A DNA stretch of 32,147 nucleotides, taken from contig NZ_JAMTDQ010000026.1 of the NCBI RefSeq assembly GCF_023806635.1, positions 1 through 32,147 of the forward strand, in the 5' to 3' direction. Source of the DNA: Accumulibacter sp. GTDB taxonomy: Bacteria; Pseudomonadota; Gammaproteobacteria; Burkholderiales; Rhodocyclaceae. Positions 15,644-24,048 of this stretch are shown in pieces. The translations under genes were made by a program, and so were the position numbers. How positions within the stretch are numbered: the stretch's first letter is position 1; every line of letters starts with the position of its first letter. The notes beneath the pieces are model-generated. The model searched no databases and had not been told where the DNA came from. It was given only the letters and a program-made list of their open reading frames with translations.

Positions 15644-16672
15644 ATGACCAGGAAAGCAACCATCACTGGTAAGCCCCGCCAGAACGGCGCCTACTTCGTC
15701 CAGTGCTTCTTAAGAAAGGGCTACAAAGGGCATGGGATCACGCGCCGCGCCTCGCTGTTCAACACCGAATGCGGGGATTCGACCACCGTCGTCGGGATGA
15801 TCCAGTTGGCGCAGGAGAGCGAGATCTACAACGTCCCCGCAATAGGCCACGTGGCGCTGCGGCGATGGGCTGCCATCGTGGCCAACAACGCCTACCCGGT
15901 CGAGTTCAGCCGCGACAACCTGGCGACCCAAGACCAATATCATCCACGTTGCGACCGAAGCAGCCTTCAGAGCTTGGTGTTTTTGGGCTCCTCCCGCATC
16001 TGTCCAAAGCTTGCACTGCAGCCCATTGAGAATGAGTGCCTCCTCGCCGGCCCACTGCAGCCGACCAACCGGCCCTACGCGCTGGACAAGATCGCCAGCA
16101 TCGAGATGTGCTGGAGCTGCAGCCGCCGATACGGCACCAAGTACCTGGCGATGATGCCGACCAACCTCTACAGCCCGGGCGACTACTTCCGCCCCGAGAG
16201 CAGCCACGTCATCCCGACCCTGATCTGCAAGTTCAACGAATCCAACGTAGCCGAGGCTCGGACGGTGACGGTGTGGGGTACCGGTAGACGAAGAAGGGAG
16301 TTCCTCTACAGCGAGGATACGGCCGATACCTGCGTCTTCCTGATGAACTTGCCGGACGAACGATACAACAGCCTCCAAGGCCGCGATAAATCAAAGACCG
16401 GCCCGTTTGATCCGGCTCTGGTGAATATCGGAGTGGGCGACGATGCGACGATCCGGGAACTGGCCGAGACGGTCAAGCTGGTGGTGGGCTACAAAGAAGG
16501 GATCGTCTTCGATACGACGCTGCCGGACGGGACGCCGAGGAAGTCGCTGGATGTGGCAAAGCTCAACGGCATTAGCTGGAAGTCACACGCTGACCCGAGT
16601 GAGGGCTTACGCGAAGTGTATATCGATTACCATGGTACAACTCCGGCTTTCGGCTCAAGGTACCTTACATGA
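15644..16672 (+). pseudogene. Decayed composite of gmd (5' part) and fcl/GDP-L-fucose synthase (3' part)
   Basis: An intact 342-codon frame that reads as two fused remnants. Residues 1-43 resemble the start of GDP-mannose 4,6-dehydratase (KGYKGHGITRRASLFNTE), but the nucleotide-binding loop is damaged (TGKPRQNG instead of the usual TGITGQDG). Residues 45-75 resemble a later Gmd segment (EIYNVPAIGHVAL for EIYNLAAQSHVAV). From about residue 78 the sequence follows GDP-L-fucose synthase without its Rossmann N-terminus. Tyr145 and Lys149 (NRPYALDKIA) and His188 are kept, but the catalytic cysteine of GSSCIYPK is Arg118 (GSSRICPK). Residues 97-104 are out of frame relative to the family and then recover. 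The final bases overlap the next gene as ATGA. It was probably once part of a GDP-fucose pathway for this polymer; enzymatic activity is very unlikely. Confidence 0.8.
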
Positions 16673-18099
16673 GTTTTTCGGAGATTATGGCATACGCGAT
16701 AGGCATCGGTATGCCGATCACTGTAGTCGTTTTCGCGACGATCGCGTGCATCGTCGGGGCGGTGCTCGTCTCTAGTCGGCCCTATATCGTCCTAGCTGGG
16801 TTCTGCCTCGTCTTTTTCTTCTTCTCGGGCTCCTCTTGGGGCACCTTGGAGGCAACGGGCCGATCGATCTACGGCCGCGGCACCGGGCTCGTATACTTCC
16901 CATTGCTCCTGTGGGGTCTTCTCGGTGGCTGGCTCTGCATCAAGGTCGGTCAAGTGTTCTCCGGCGATCGTACAGTGCGGCAGACGCCGACAATTCTCTA
17001 CTGGTTCGCGGGTTGGACTGCGCTACTTTTTTGTCACGTGCTGTGGGCCATGACGACCGGCATCGAGCTCAAGGACGCGCTGTCAGCAACGGGTTTTTCG
17101 AACATCCCCTGGATGGGGATACTGATCATGGTAATGATTGCAAGCGGCACTAGCGAAACTGTCGTCGACCGGCTTTCGAAATCCATTGTTATCCTAGCGT
17201 TTGGCCGATCTCTTTTCGGCCTGGGGCGCTGGGTAGCGTTTGGCGGCGATCCAGCCAATGCCTACCAGAACTACGGTGGCGTCAATGTCAAGATCACCTT
17301 TTTTGACATCAACGACGGGCTGCTCTGCGCGCTGGGGCTCACGATATCGGCTCTCTACCTGCTGGGTGAGAAACAGAGCGAGCGCATCGGTAATATGTGG
17401 AAAGCTCTGTACGCATTCGCCGCGCTCACCTGTACCTTGTCGATCGTTCTCTCCTACCGGCGCAGCGAATGGGGCGGGCTGATGCTTGTCGCTCTCTACA
17501 TCTTCTTGCTCCTGCCCCGCGACTACAGGTTGCCGGTTGCCGTTCTTGGGCTGCCGGCTCTGTTTACAGGGATCGTGTTCGTCGCCATAAAGCGGCTTGG
17601 GCAGACGCGCGGCGTATCCGGCGGACCGCTCGCGTTTGTCTACGACCTGTTGCCGAAAAGCTACGGTGCCGACGACGACCGGGTTCTTGAGCTGCGTTAC
17701 ACGCTTGAGACTATCCTAAACAACCCGGTTGCGGGTGTCGGTGCCTGGGGGTCGTACGATGGTGCCAGTCGCATCGCTTGGCAGGGCAACGAGGCCGGCG
17801 GCAGCTTTGTGCACAGTGGGCTGCTGCATATTGCCCTGAAGAGCGGCATGATTGGCATTGCGCTGCTTACAGGCGTCGTAGTGGCCTTTGTCGTGCACGT
17901 CCGCTCATTGCCGCACGATTTGTCCGTGCCATGCAAGGTGCTTGTTGCCGCTGGCGTTGCTGGTCTGATTTTCATGATCCCAGACTTTCTGATCGGCACA
18001 CCTATCCCTCAGGTGCGAACGACACAGATGATCGCCTTTTGCGCCGGTCTTCCGTACCTCGTTTCGGCCGCCTTAACACACAAGGGAGTGCGCGCGTGA
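16669..18099 (+). CDS. O-antigen ligase/polymerase (Wzy/WaaL-like) membrane protein
   Basis: A 476-residue integral membrane protein with 11-12 hydrophobic segments. A large periplasmic loop around residues 305-390 holds the typical pieces YTLETILNNPVAGVGAWGSY and FVHSGLLHIALKSGMIGIAL. These match the NPxxGxG and H-x-x-x-L-x-x-G-x-x-G patterns of the O-antigen ligase/polymerase fold. An arginine-containing segment YRRSEWGGLMLVAL (about 263-276) is also usual for the family. With a flippase directly downstream, a Wzy-type polymerase of repeat units is the most likely role, although ligases share the fold. The start ATG overlaps the stop of the preceding decayed gene as ATGA, and its stop overlaps the next gene as GTGA. 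Confidence 0.82.
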   Translation: MSFSEIMAYAIGIGMPITVVVFATIACIVGAVLVSSRPYIVLAGFCLVFFFFSGSSWGTLEATGRSIYGRGTGLVYFPLLLWGLLGGWLCIKVGQVFSGDRTVRQTPTILYWFAGWTALLFCHVLWAMTTGIELKDALSATGFSNIPWMGILIMVMIASGTSETVVDRLSKSIVILAFGRSLFGLGRWVAFGGDPANAYQNYGGVNVKITFFDINDGLLCALGLTISALYLLGEKQSERIGNMWKALYAFAALTCTLSIVLSYRRSEWGGLMLVALYIFLLLPRDYRLPVAVLGLPALFTGIVFVAIKRLGQTRGVSGGPLAFVYDLLPKSYGADDDRVLELRYTLETILNNPVAGVGAWGSYDGASRIAWQGNEAGGSFVHSGLLHIALKSGMIGIALLTGVVVAFVVHVRSLPHDLSVPCKVLVAAGVAGLIFMIPDFLIGTPIPQVRTTQMIAFCAGLPYLVSAALTHKGVRA

Positions 18100-19595
18100 G
18101 TCAGGCATTGCACAACGCCGCCAGCAATTTTCTGGCGGGGTTGCTACCGGCCATGGTGCTGCTGGTTGCGACACCGGTTCTCGTTCACGGCCTGGGGACA
18201 GAGGGCTACGGCCTGCTGGTGCTAATTCTCAGCGTGACCAGCTACATGTCGATGTTTGACATCAACATGACCGCGGGCTCGGTCAAGTTCATCGCCGAGT
18301 ATCATGCCAACCGTGATGCGCGCCGCGTCATGCAAGTTATCTGCTTTGGACTCGTCATCTACACCGTGATCGCAGCCGCGGGCGCCAGTTTTCTGATTCT
18401 CGGTGCGCCCTGGCTAGCGTCCGTATTCGCCAAGTCCTTTGATGATCAGACGGTCCGGCTGGTCCGCATTGCTGCCTTGGGGTTTGTTTTTTCTCAGTTC
18501 CAAGCCTACCTGATGAGTGTGCCGCAGGGTCTGCAGCGCTATGACATCAGCGGTCGGGTCGAGACAGCATTCGGTATTCTCGCCCCGTTATTTTCCGCAC
18601 TTTTTGTCCTTATGGGTGCGCAATTAATAGAGGTCATCTGGTTACGCAATGTGCTGGGTGCTTTGAGTCTGGCCGCACTCGTGATGTCCTGCATTAAGCT
18701 GCTGGACAACAGGGTGCATTGGTCCTGGCCGGAAAAGTCAATTCGAGAGAGGATGCTGGGTTTTACCGCGTTTGCCTACCTGAGCCGCGTGGCTTCAATT
18801 ACCTATGCGCATGCCGACAAGCTGGTCATTGGTGCAGTTCTTGGGGCTAGGGACGTGGCCTATTTTACCGTGCCGGCGCTGCTCGCCAACCGCATATTTT
18901 CGCTCGCTTTCCGCTCGATCCATATGGTTTTCCCGATGACCAGCGCCTTGCTGGCGAACAGCCGCTTGGCCGAGGTTGAGCGGCTCGTGATACAAGCCAC
19001 ACGGTACACGTTCTACCTCAATGCGGCTGCCGTGGCCGCCGTCAGCGTTCTTTCAGGATGGTTCCTGGATGTCTGGCTGGGCCCAGAGTTCGCCGAGAAA
19101 GGGTGTTGGATCATGGCCCTTGTCGCGGGCGGCGCACTGATCGATTCTCTGACCAATGTTCCCTCGTTGGTTACCGATGGTGGTGGGCGCACACAGCTGA
19201 CCGGTTCGTTTGCCTTGGTTCGCTGTGTGGCTGGTTTGTTGGCAGTCTATTCCGGTGCCATGCTGGGTGGAATTGAAGGTGTGGCTCTGGCGCATTTCGG
19301 GACATCGGCGGTCTTTACGGTTGCCTTCCTCACGGTGTTTTTTCGAATCGTTTCTCCTGTGTCGATATGGACGTGGTTCCGTCAGGCGATTGCGCCGGGC
19401 GCCGGCGTCGGTCTATTGATCGCTGGCGGAGGGTACATATGCTCCGGGTTGCCGGTTGATCGCAGTCTGCAGGTGGCCATCGCCATTGCGGTGATGGCGC
19501 CGGTCATGCTGGTGGGTGGGTGGTTCTTGGTTTTCCAGGAGGACGTTCGCGTCAAAATCAGGCAGCGATTGCCGTGTTTTCGGCGGGTCCAGTAA
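18096..19595 (+). CDS. Oligosaccharide flippase (Wzx/MOP superfamily)
   Basis: A 499-residue polytopic membrane protein with about 12-14 hydrophobic segments, fitting the polysaccharide-specific branch of the MOP exporter superfamily. The start is GTG 18096, overlapping the polymerase stop (GTGA), with GGGAG about eight bases upstream. It begins VSQALHNAASNFLAGLLPAM and continues PVLVHGLGTEGYGLLVLILS, which is the usual opening of Wzx proteins: a helix, then the GxxxYGL motif. The likely role is moving the undecaprenyl-linked repeat unit across the inner membrane for the polymerase next door. The frame stays open upstream to 17778, but that portion is an out-of-frame shadow of the polymerase. 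The substrate cannot be deduced. Confidence 0.85.
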   Translation: MSQALHNAASNFLAGLLPAMVLLVATPVLVHGLGTEGYGLLVLILSVTSYMSMFDINMTAGSVKFIAEYHANRDARRVMQVICFGLVIYTVIAAAGASFLILGAPWLASVFAKSFDDQTVRLVRIAALGFVFSQFQAYLMSVPQGLQRYDISGRVETAFGILAPLFSALFVLMGAQLIEVIWLRNVLGALSLAALVMSCIKLLDNRVHWSWPEKSIRERMLGFTAFAYLSRVASITYAHADKLVIGAVLGARDVAYFTVPALLANRIFSLAFRSIHMVFPMTSALLANSRLAEVERLVIQATRYTFYLNAAAVAAVSVLSGWFLDVWLGPEFAEKGCWIMALVAGGALIDSLTNVPSLVTDGGGRTQLTGSFALVRCVAGLLAVYSGAMLGGIEGVALAHFGTSAVFTVAFLTVFFRIVSPVSIWTWFRQAIAPGAGVGLLIAGGGYICSGLPVDRSLQVAIAIAVMAPVMLVGGWFLVFQEDVRVKIRQRLPCFRRVQ

Positions 19596-19598
19596 GGG

Positions 19599-20840
19599 AT
19601 GATGAAAATACTCATAGTCAGCGAAGACGTCCCGCATCCATCCATGGGCGGCCTGGGCCAGCATGCTGTGACACTGGCCAAAGCTCTCGCTAGGCAAGGG
19701 CACCAAGTGGATTTCATGGGGAACGGGCGACATGCCTACGATCCGATTATCGGGCTGCCCGGCCGTTTCTTTTCGGAACTGCGCTGGCGCTTTGGTGGTT
19801 GGAAGGAAACCGGGCTCGGATTCTACAACCCACTGCGCCGCTTGGTAATAGCCCGTGCTTTAGCGCGGGCTATCCTCACGCGTGCTGGGAACTATGATGT
19901 CATTCATTACCACGGCCATGCGCCTGATGTGGCTGCCTTCATTCCATCCACCATCAACTTCGTTCAGTCAAGGCACGACCAAGGAGCCGACTGTCTCTCG
20001 CATACGCGCTTCCGCAACGGGGCGATCTGCAACGAAACCAGCCCGCGCGCATGCGCTGGCTGCATCTCGGATAATCCGAATTTTATCCAGACGGCACTTT
20101 CGGCAATGGCAGTTCGGCACTACAGGGCACGGGTGGTAGAAGCCTTTCGACGCCATAAGACTATTTTTGTCTCGGACATGCTGCGCCGTAATTTAACTCG
20201 TACGGCGGGCCCGGGTGACTGGGGCGTCGTCGTTCATAACTTCATCGACTTGGGAGCGGTTGAGAGTGCTGCCAACAACCCGTTCAGACTACTGCCGGGA
20301 GACCCCGAGCTACTCGTTGTCGCTGTCGCTGGTAAGCTCTACCCGCCCAAGGGCGTGGACAAGTTTCTTGAGGAAATCGCCCCCCGGCTCGATAAGGCAA
20401 CACGTGTCGTGATCCTCGGCGACGGCCCCCAGGAAAGCGCGCTGCGCAGCAGGTTCACGGGGGCGCAAATAACCTTCATGGGCTGGCGAGAACGTGGAAA
20501 AGCGCTGGAGTTGCTGGCTGGGGCGGATCTGATTGTGGTCCCGTCTGTTTGCGAGGAATCATGTGCTACGACGATCTTTGAGGGTTTGACTCTTGGCAAG
20601 CTCGTCTTTGCCCTAGACCGTGGGGGCACTCCGGAACTTGGCCAATACGCCATGTTTCCAGGACAGCTACAGGTGTTTCCTGACATGGCCAGTTTGACCG
20701 CAGGTGTTCTTGCTTCCAGGCCGTACCCCAATCAATCCGGATACAGCCCGTCGAAGTGGAATGCGGACGTGGCTGCAAGTCGTATCGTCGACATCTATCG
20801 TATGCCGTGCAAAAAGTTAGGAACAGGTACAACGCCATGA
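19599..20840 (+). CDS. Glycosyltransferase family 4 protein
   Basis: A 413-residue GT-B fold glycosyltransferase. The N-terminus MMKILIVSEDVPHPSMGGLG with QHAVTLAKALARQGHQVDF is the usual GT4 acceptor-domain opening. The donor domain holds VAVAGKLYPPKGVDKFLEEI, VILGDGPQESALR, and the nucleotide-sugar-binding region SVCEESCATTIFEGLTLGKL, corresponding to the E-x7-E motif. A cysteine-rich insert (ADCLSHTRFRNGAICNETSP, then RACAGC) around residues 127-152 is unusual and resembles the small Cys insert seen in some GT4 enzymes. No membrane segment is present, so it is cytoplasmic. The sugar donor is not evident. AAGGG lies directly before the first ATG, so ATG 19602 may be the real start. A strong hairpin lies inside the gene at 19848-19873. 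Confidence 0.82.
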   Translation: MMKILIVSEDVPHPSMGGLGQHAVTLAKALARQGHQVDFMGNGRHAYDPIIGLPGRFFSELRWRFGGWKETGLGFYNPLRRLVIARALARAILTRAGNYDVIHYHGHAPDVAAFIPSTINFVQSRHDQGADCLSHTRFRNGAICNETSPRACAGCISDNPNFIQTALSAMAVRHYRARVVEAFRRHKTIFVSDMLRRNLTRTAGPGDWGVVVHNFIDLGAVESAANNPFRLLPGDPELLVVAVAGKLYPPKGVDKFLEEIAPRLDKATRVVILGDGPQESALRSRFTGAQITFMGWRERGKALELLAGADLIVVPSVCEESCATTIFEGLTLGKLVFALDRGGTPELGQYAMFPGQLQVFPDMASLTAGVLASRPYPNQSGYSPSKWNADVAASRIVDIYRMPCKKLGTGTTP

Positions 20841-21613
20841 AGGTCTCAGTAATAACCTGCACTTGGAACAGCGTTGCCACGCTGGCTGCGACGATCGACT
20901 CAGTACAGGCCCAAGACTATCCGAATGTCGAGCACCTTTTCGTAGACGGTGGATCGAGCGACGGAACGTTGGATATGATCGCCGTGCGCTGCCCGTACGC
21001 AGTGGTCGTCAGGGGTGTGTTCGGAGGCATCAGTCGCGCGATGAATGCCGGAATTGAGGCCGCGAGCGGCGAGGTGATCGCGCATCTTCATTCGGACGAC
21101 TACTACCTCGCGCCGGATGTACTTGGCCGGGCCGCGCGGGTGTTGGAAGAAAGTGGGCGCGACTGGCTGATTGGCCGTACGGTTAATGATGTCGATGGGC
21201 GGCTCGAGTCGGTTGCGAAGCCACGTTCCAGCTACAGCCCGACATCCTTTGCCCAAGGACAATATTTCATTCCGCATCCGGCAACCTTTGTCCGGCGTGT
21301 CGTCTTCGAGCGTGTCGGCGTCTTTGACGAGCGTCTGCGCTACGCGATGGACGTAGACTTGTGGCTGCGCATCGGTGCTGCTGGGATCGTGCCGGCTGAA
21401 GTTGATGATTGCTTGGCTGTTTTCCGCATGCATTCCGGCAGCTTGTCGAACGCGAATGCGATGGCCTCGATGCGCGAATGCTACCGTGTCAACTTACGCC
21501 ACGCCGGCCATTGGCCGCTTTCCTTCACCAAGTTCTCGGCGCGCTATGCTTACCGCTTCGTGCGTCGTTACGTCCTTGAACGTCGGGCCACCAGCCGGCG
21601 CAGGTCAACCTGA
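20837..21613 (+). CDS. Glycosyltransferase family 2 protein
   Basis: A 258-residue GT-A fold glycosyltransferase. It opens MKVSVITCTWNSVATLAATI, then HLFVDGGSSDGTLDMI, which contains the nucleotide-binding aspartate. The metal-binding DxD-like motif is HSDDYY at about residues 91-96. The acceptor part includes IPHPATFVRRVVFERVG and YAMDVDLWLRIGAAG with the conserved catalytic-base aspartate region. The compact form with a DVDLWLR segment is typical of WcaA/WbbL-like side-chain or repeat-unit transferases. The start ATG overlaps the preceding stop as ATGA. It is cytoplasmic and probably adds one sugar of the repeat unit; donor and linkage are unknown. Confidence 0.87.
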   Translation: MKVSVITCTWNSVATLAATIDSVQAQDYPNVEHLFVDGGSSDGTLDMIAVRCPYAVVVRGVFGGISRAMNAGIEAASGEVIAHLHSDDYYLAPDVLGRAARVLEESGRDWLIGRTVNDVDGRLESVAKPRSSYSPTSFAQGQYFIPHPATFVRRVVFERVGVFDERLRYAMDVDLWLRIGAAGIVPAEVDDCLAVFRMHSGSLSNANAMASMRECYRVNLRHAGHWPLSFTKFSARYAYRFVRRYVLERRATSRRRST

Positions 21614-21636
21614 ACGCAGGAGCGATCAAACAAGCC

Positions 21637-22779
21637 ATGAGAATACTTGCCATCTACCCCGGATTGAACCCGGTTTTCGATGAAGTCGCCTTTGCTCTGC
21701 CGCCCCTGCTGGCGCAGGGCTGTGAAGTGAGAGTCATCGCCACTCGGCTGTCTCGCCTGAAGAGCGACCAGCCGTGTGACAACCACGAGTTGTTCCGTGG
21801 CGTAGAGATCTACCGGCCCTACGCGGATCCTGAGGAGCTCTCCGCGAATCCGGGGCGTCTGCATACCGAAGTCATTCGGCTCGCAGACGAATTTTGTCCC
21901 GATTTCCTGTTCGCCAATTCCTTCCGCTCGCTGGCGGCAGTGCGCATGATCGGGCGCCGGCATCCGGTCCCCGCGCTATTGCGCGTGGAGTCGATCGATC
22001 CGCTGTCCTCAATGCGCCGGCGCTATTATCTCGGTGTGCCGACGATTGGCCGCATAGTCGGCAGCCTGCGCTGGTGGCAGGCCGCCGGCGAGGTGGACGC
22101 GCTGATGACTAACGATCCTGCTGACGGGCAGCAGCTCGACCGATTCAGGCCCCGCGGCCGCCGCCTTTACTACGCCGGGCATTGCGCGCAGCAGCCCGAG
22201 GACTGGCGGATGGCGCCGGCACGCGACCGTGGCGAGATGATCTATATCGGCTCGCTTGTGCCTCACAAGAACTGCGCGCGGTGGCTCGAGACGGTTCCGG
22301 CCATTCTCGAACGGACCCCGGTCGAGCGCTTTACGGTAATCGGCCGAGGCTCTGACGAGCGCGTTGTCGAGTCCTTGCGGCGGCGATACGGTGACCGCGT
22401 GCAGCATATACTCGGGGTGACGCGGTGTCAGGCGCTAGAGCGCCTATCCGGCGCTTTTCTTGCCTACAGCGAAAGCACTTCGGGCTGGGGGTTCCTGTGC
22501 GATGCTTGGTCGACCGGCACGCCCGTCCTCTGCCCGCAATCAACCTTCGGCATCGTACCCGACGTCAACGGTATGATGCCGAAAGGTCGCGAGGAACTGG
22601 TTGCGACGGTCGCCCGGCTTTATGAGGACGATGGCTATTATCGTGGCTTGCAGGCGGGAGGGATGCGCCGCTTCAACTCGGAGCACACCAGCAAGGTTGT
22701 TTCGCGGCAATACTTGGAGATATTCAGAGATGTCGCGGAAGGGCGAGCCAGAGATGCGCGACCAGCTGTTGCCAAATGA
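21637..22779 (+). CDS. Glycosyltransferase family 4 protein
   Basis: A 380-residue GT-B type glycosyltransferase. The N-terminal domain begins MRILAIYPGLNPVFDEVAFA. In the donor domain MIYIGSLVPHKNCARWLETV starts the second Rossmann fold, followed by FTVIGRGSDERVVE. The segment AYSESTSGWGFLCDAWSTGT stands where the E-x7-E motif is expected, with a partly diverged second glutamate, so donor binding may be unusual. The only purine-rich ribosome site (AGGAG at 21617-21621) is 15 bases from the ATG, which is longer than ideal, yet no better in-frame start exists. The protein is cytoplasmic, and its role in the repeat-unit assembly line is inferred from context. Confidence 0.75.
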   Translation: MRILAIYPGLNPVFDEVAFALPPLLAQGCEVRVIATRLSRLKSDQPCDNHELFRGVEIYRPYADPEELSANPGRLHTEVIRLADEFCPDFLFANSFRSLAAVRMIGRRHPVPALLRVESIDPLSSMRRRYYLGVPTIGRIVGSLRWWQAAGEVDALMTNDPADGQQLDRFRPRGRRLYYAGHCAQQPEDWRMAPARDRGEMIYIGSLVPHKNCARWLETVPAILERTPVERFTVIGRGSDERVVESLRRRYGDRVQHILGVTRCQALERLSGAFLAYSESTSGWGFLCDAWSTGTPVLCPQSTFGIVPDVNGMMPKGREELVATVARLYEDDGYYRGLQAGGMRRFNSEHTSKVVSRQYLEIFRDVAEGRARDARPAVAK

Positions 22780-22784
22780 AACAT

Positions 22785-22790
22785 GGAGGA
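22785..22790 (+). promoter_or_regulatory. Strong ribosome binding site that sets the next glycosyltransferase start
   Basis: GGAGGA lies seven bases before ATG 22798. The upstream in-frame ATG at 22783 overlaps this site and has none of its own, so 22798 is chosen. Confidence 0.7.
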
Positions 22791-22797
22791 ACCTTGC

Positions 22798-24048
22798 ATG
22801 GGGTTGGAAACGGCGGCGAACGATTCGGAAAAGGCTGATCCGATCCGCATCCTGTTTCTGATGCGCGACGCCCTGCCGCCATTTCGACCGGATGTCGGCG
22901 CACTGTTCGGGCACTACCTGCCGGTCGAAGGCATTTTCAGTGACCTTCTCGGGCAGCGTGCGCCGGGGCATTCTGGCGCCCTCGAATGGCCCGCCGGGTG
23001 CGCCTCGGCCGCTGGTGTTGCCAACAAGGGCATGCTCGCCGAGTTCTTGCGGCCAATGCGCGATGCTTGGGGCCTTCTGCGCCATCGTTTTCCGTTCGAT
23101 GTTGTCCAGGTGCGCGACAAGATTCGTACCGGGGTGGTTGGCTGCACTTACGCCCGAATTTGCGGCAAGCCCTTCGTTTACTGGATCTCGTTTCCCTTTG
23201 TCGAGGGATTTGCCCTGACTGCGCGCAATCGTAAAAAACCAAATCCCCTTATATGTATCGCTGACATGCTGCGTGTTTCGTGGTCGCGGCGTATTTTCTA
23301 CGGCTTCATTCTTAAGCAGGCCGATCACGTCTTCGTGCAGAGCGATGCGATGCTGGACTGGTTTTCAGAGAAGGGATTCGATGTTGGCAAGATGACGGCG
23401 GTTCCGATGGGAGTGGACACTGATTTCCTGCGGCGCGAAAGCATTGTTCCCTCCGACAACCCACGCCTGGAGGGGCGCCGTGTGATCGTCTATTTGGGCG
23501 GTTTGGGGAAGGCCAGGCGTTCCGACTTCTTGCTCGATCTGGCCCTTGCGGTAAGGGAATGCGAGCCGGATGTTCTGCTGGTTCTCGCTGGAGACGCCGT
23601 ATCGCCGGGAGAAAGGACGTGGATCCGTGAGGAAATTGAACTGCGCTCACTGAATGAACATGTCCTGCTGACTGGCTGGCTAGCACAGGAACAAGCCTTG
23701 AGCTATGTCATTCGCGCCGAGGTTGGGTTGTCGCCAGTTCCGCGGGGCGAACTTTATGACATATCATCGCCGACCAAGCTGGTCGAGTACTTGGCTCTCG
23801 GTTTGCCCGGCGTTGCCAACGACATCCCTGATCAGCGGCTCGTTATCGAGCAAAGCGGTGCCGGTATCTGTTGTCCGATGGAGGTTGATGCTTTCCGTGA
23901 CGCAGTTCTCCGCTTGCTCACCGACGAGACGCTACGTCAGCGGTGTTCTGAACTCGGTCCTACCTGGGTACGTGCGAACCGCTCCTACGGTCTTCTGGCG
24001 CGACGGGTAGCTGGGTCCTACCGGAAACTGCTCGGGAGGTGCGTGTGA
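22798..24048 (+). CDS. Glycosyltransferase family 4 protein
   Basis: A 416-residue GT-B glycosyltransferase. Recognisable parts are ADHVFVQSDAMLDWFSEKGF followed by VPMGVDTDFL (the classic domain linker), VIVYLGGLGKARRSDFLLDL, LVLAGDAVSPGERTWI and LTGWLAQEQALSYVIRAEVG. The segment PVPRGELYDISSPTKLVEYL then ALGLPGVAND corresponds to the donor-binding E-x7-E region in its S-P-x-K-L-x-E-Y form. That form is seen in GT4 enzymes using UDP- or GDP-sugars. The start is fixed by the GGAGGA site. Its stop overlaps the next gene as GTGA. It is cytoplasmic; the sugar specificity is not visible. Confidence 0.85.
   Translation: MGLETAANDSEKADPIRILFLMRDALPPFRPDVGALFGHYLPVEGIFSDLLGQRAPGHSGALEWPAGCASAAGVANKGMLAEFLRPMRDAWGLLRHRFPFDVVQVRDKIRTGVVGCTYARICGKPFVYWISFPFVEGFALTARNRKKPNPLICIADMLRVSWSRRIFYGFILKQADHVFVQSDAMLDWFSEKGFDVGKMTAVPMGVDTDFLRRESIVPSDNPRLEGRRVIVYLGGLGKARRSDFLLDLALAVRECEPDVLLVLAGDAVSPGERTWIREEIELRSLNEHVLLTGWLAQEQALSYVIRAEVGLSPVPRGELYDISSPTKLVEYLALGLPGVANDIPDQRLVIEQSGAGICCPMEVDAFRDAVLRLLTDETLRQRCSELGPTWVRANRSYGLLARRVAGSYRKLLGRCV
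24034..24039 (+). promoter_or_regulatory. Ribosome binding site pointing to the GTG start at 24045
   Basis: GGGAGG lies five bases before GTG 24045, which overlaps the previous stop. The earlier in-frame GTG at 24039 shares a base with the site and cannot be used well. Confidence 0.6.
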
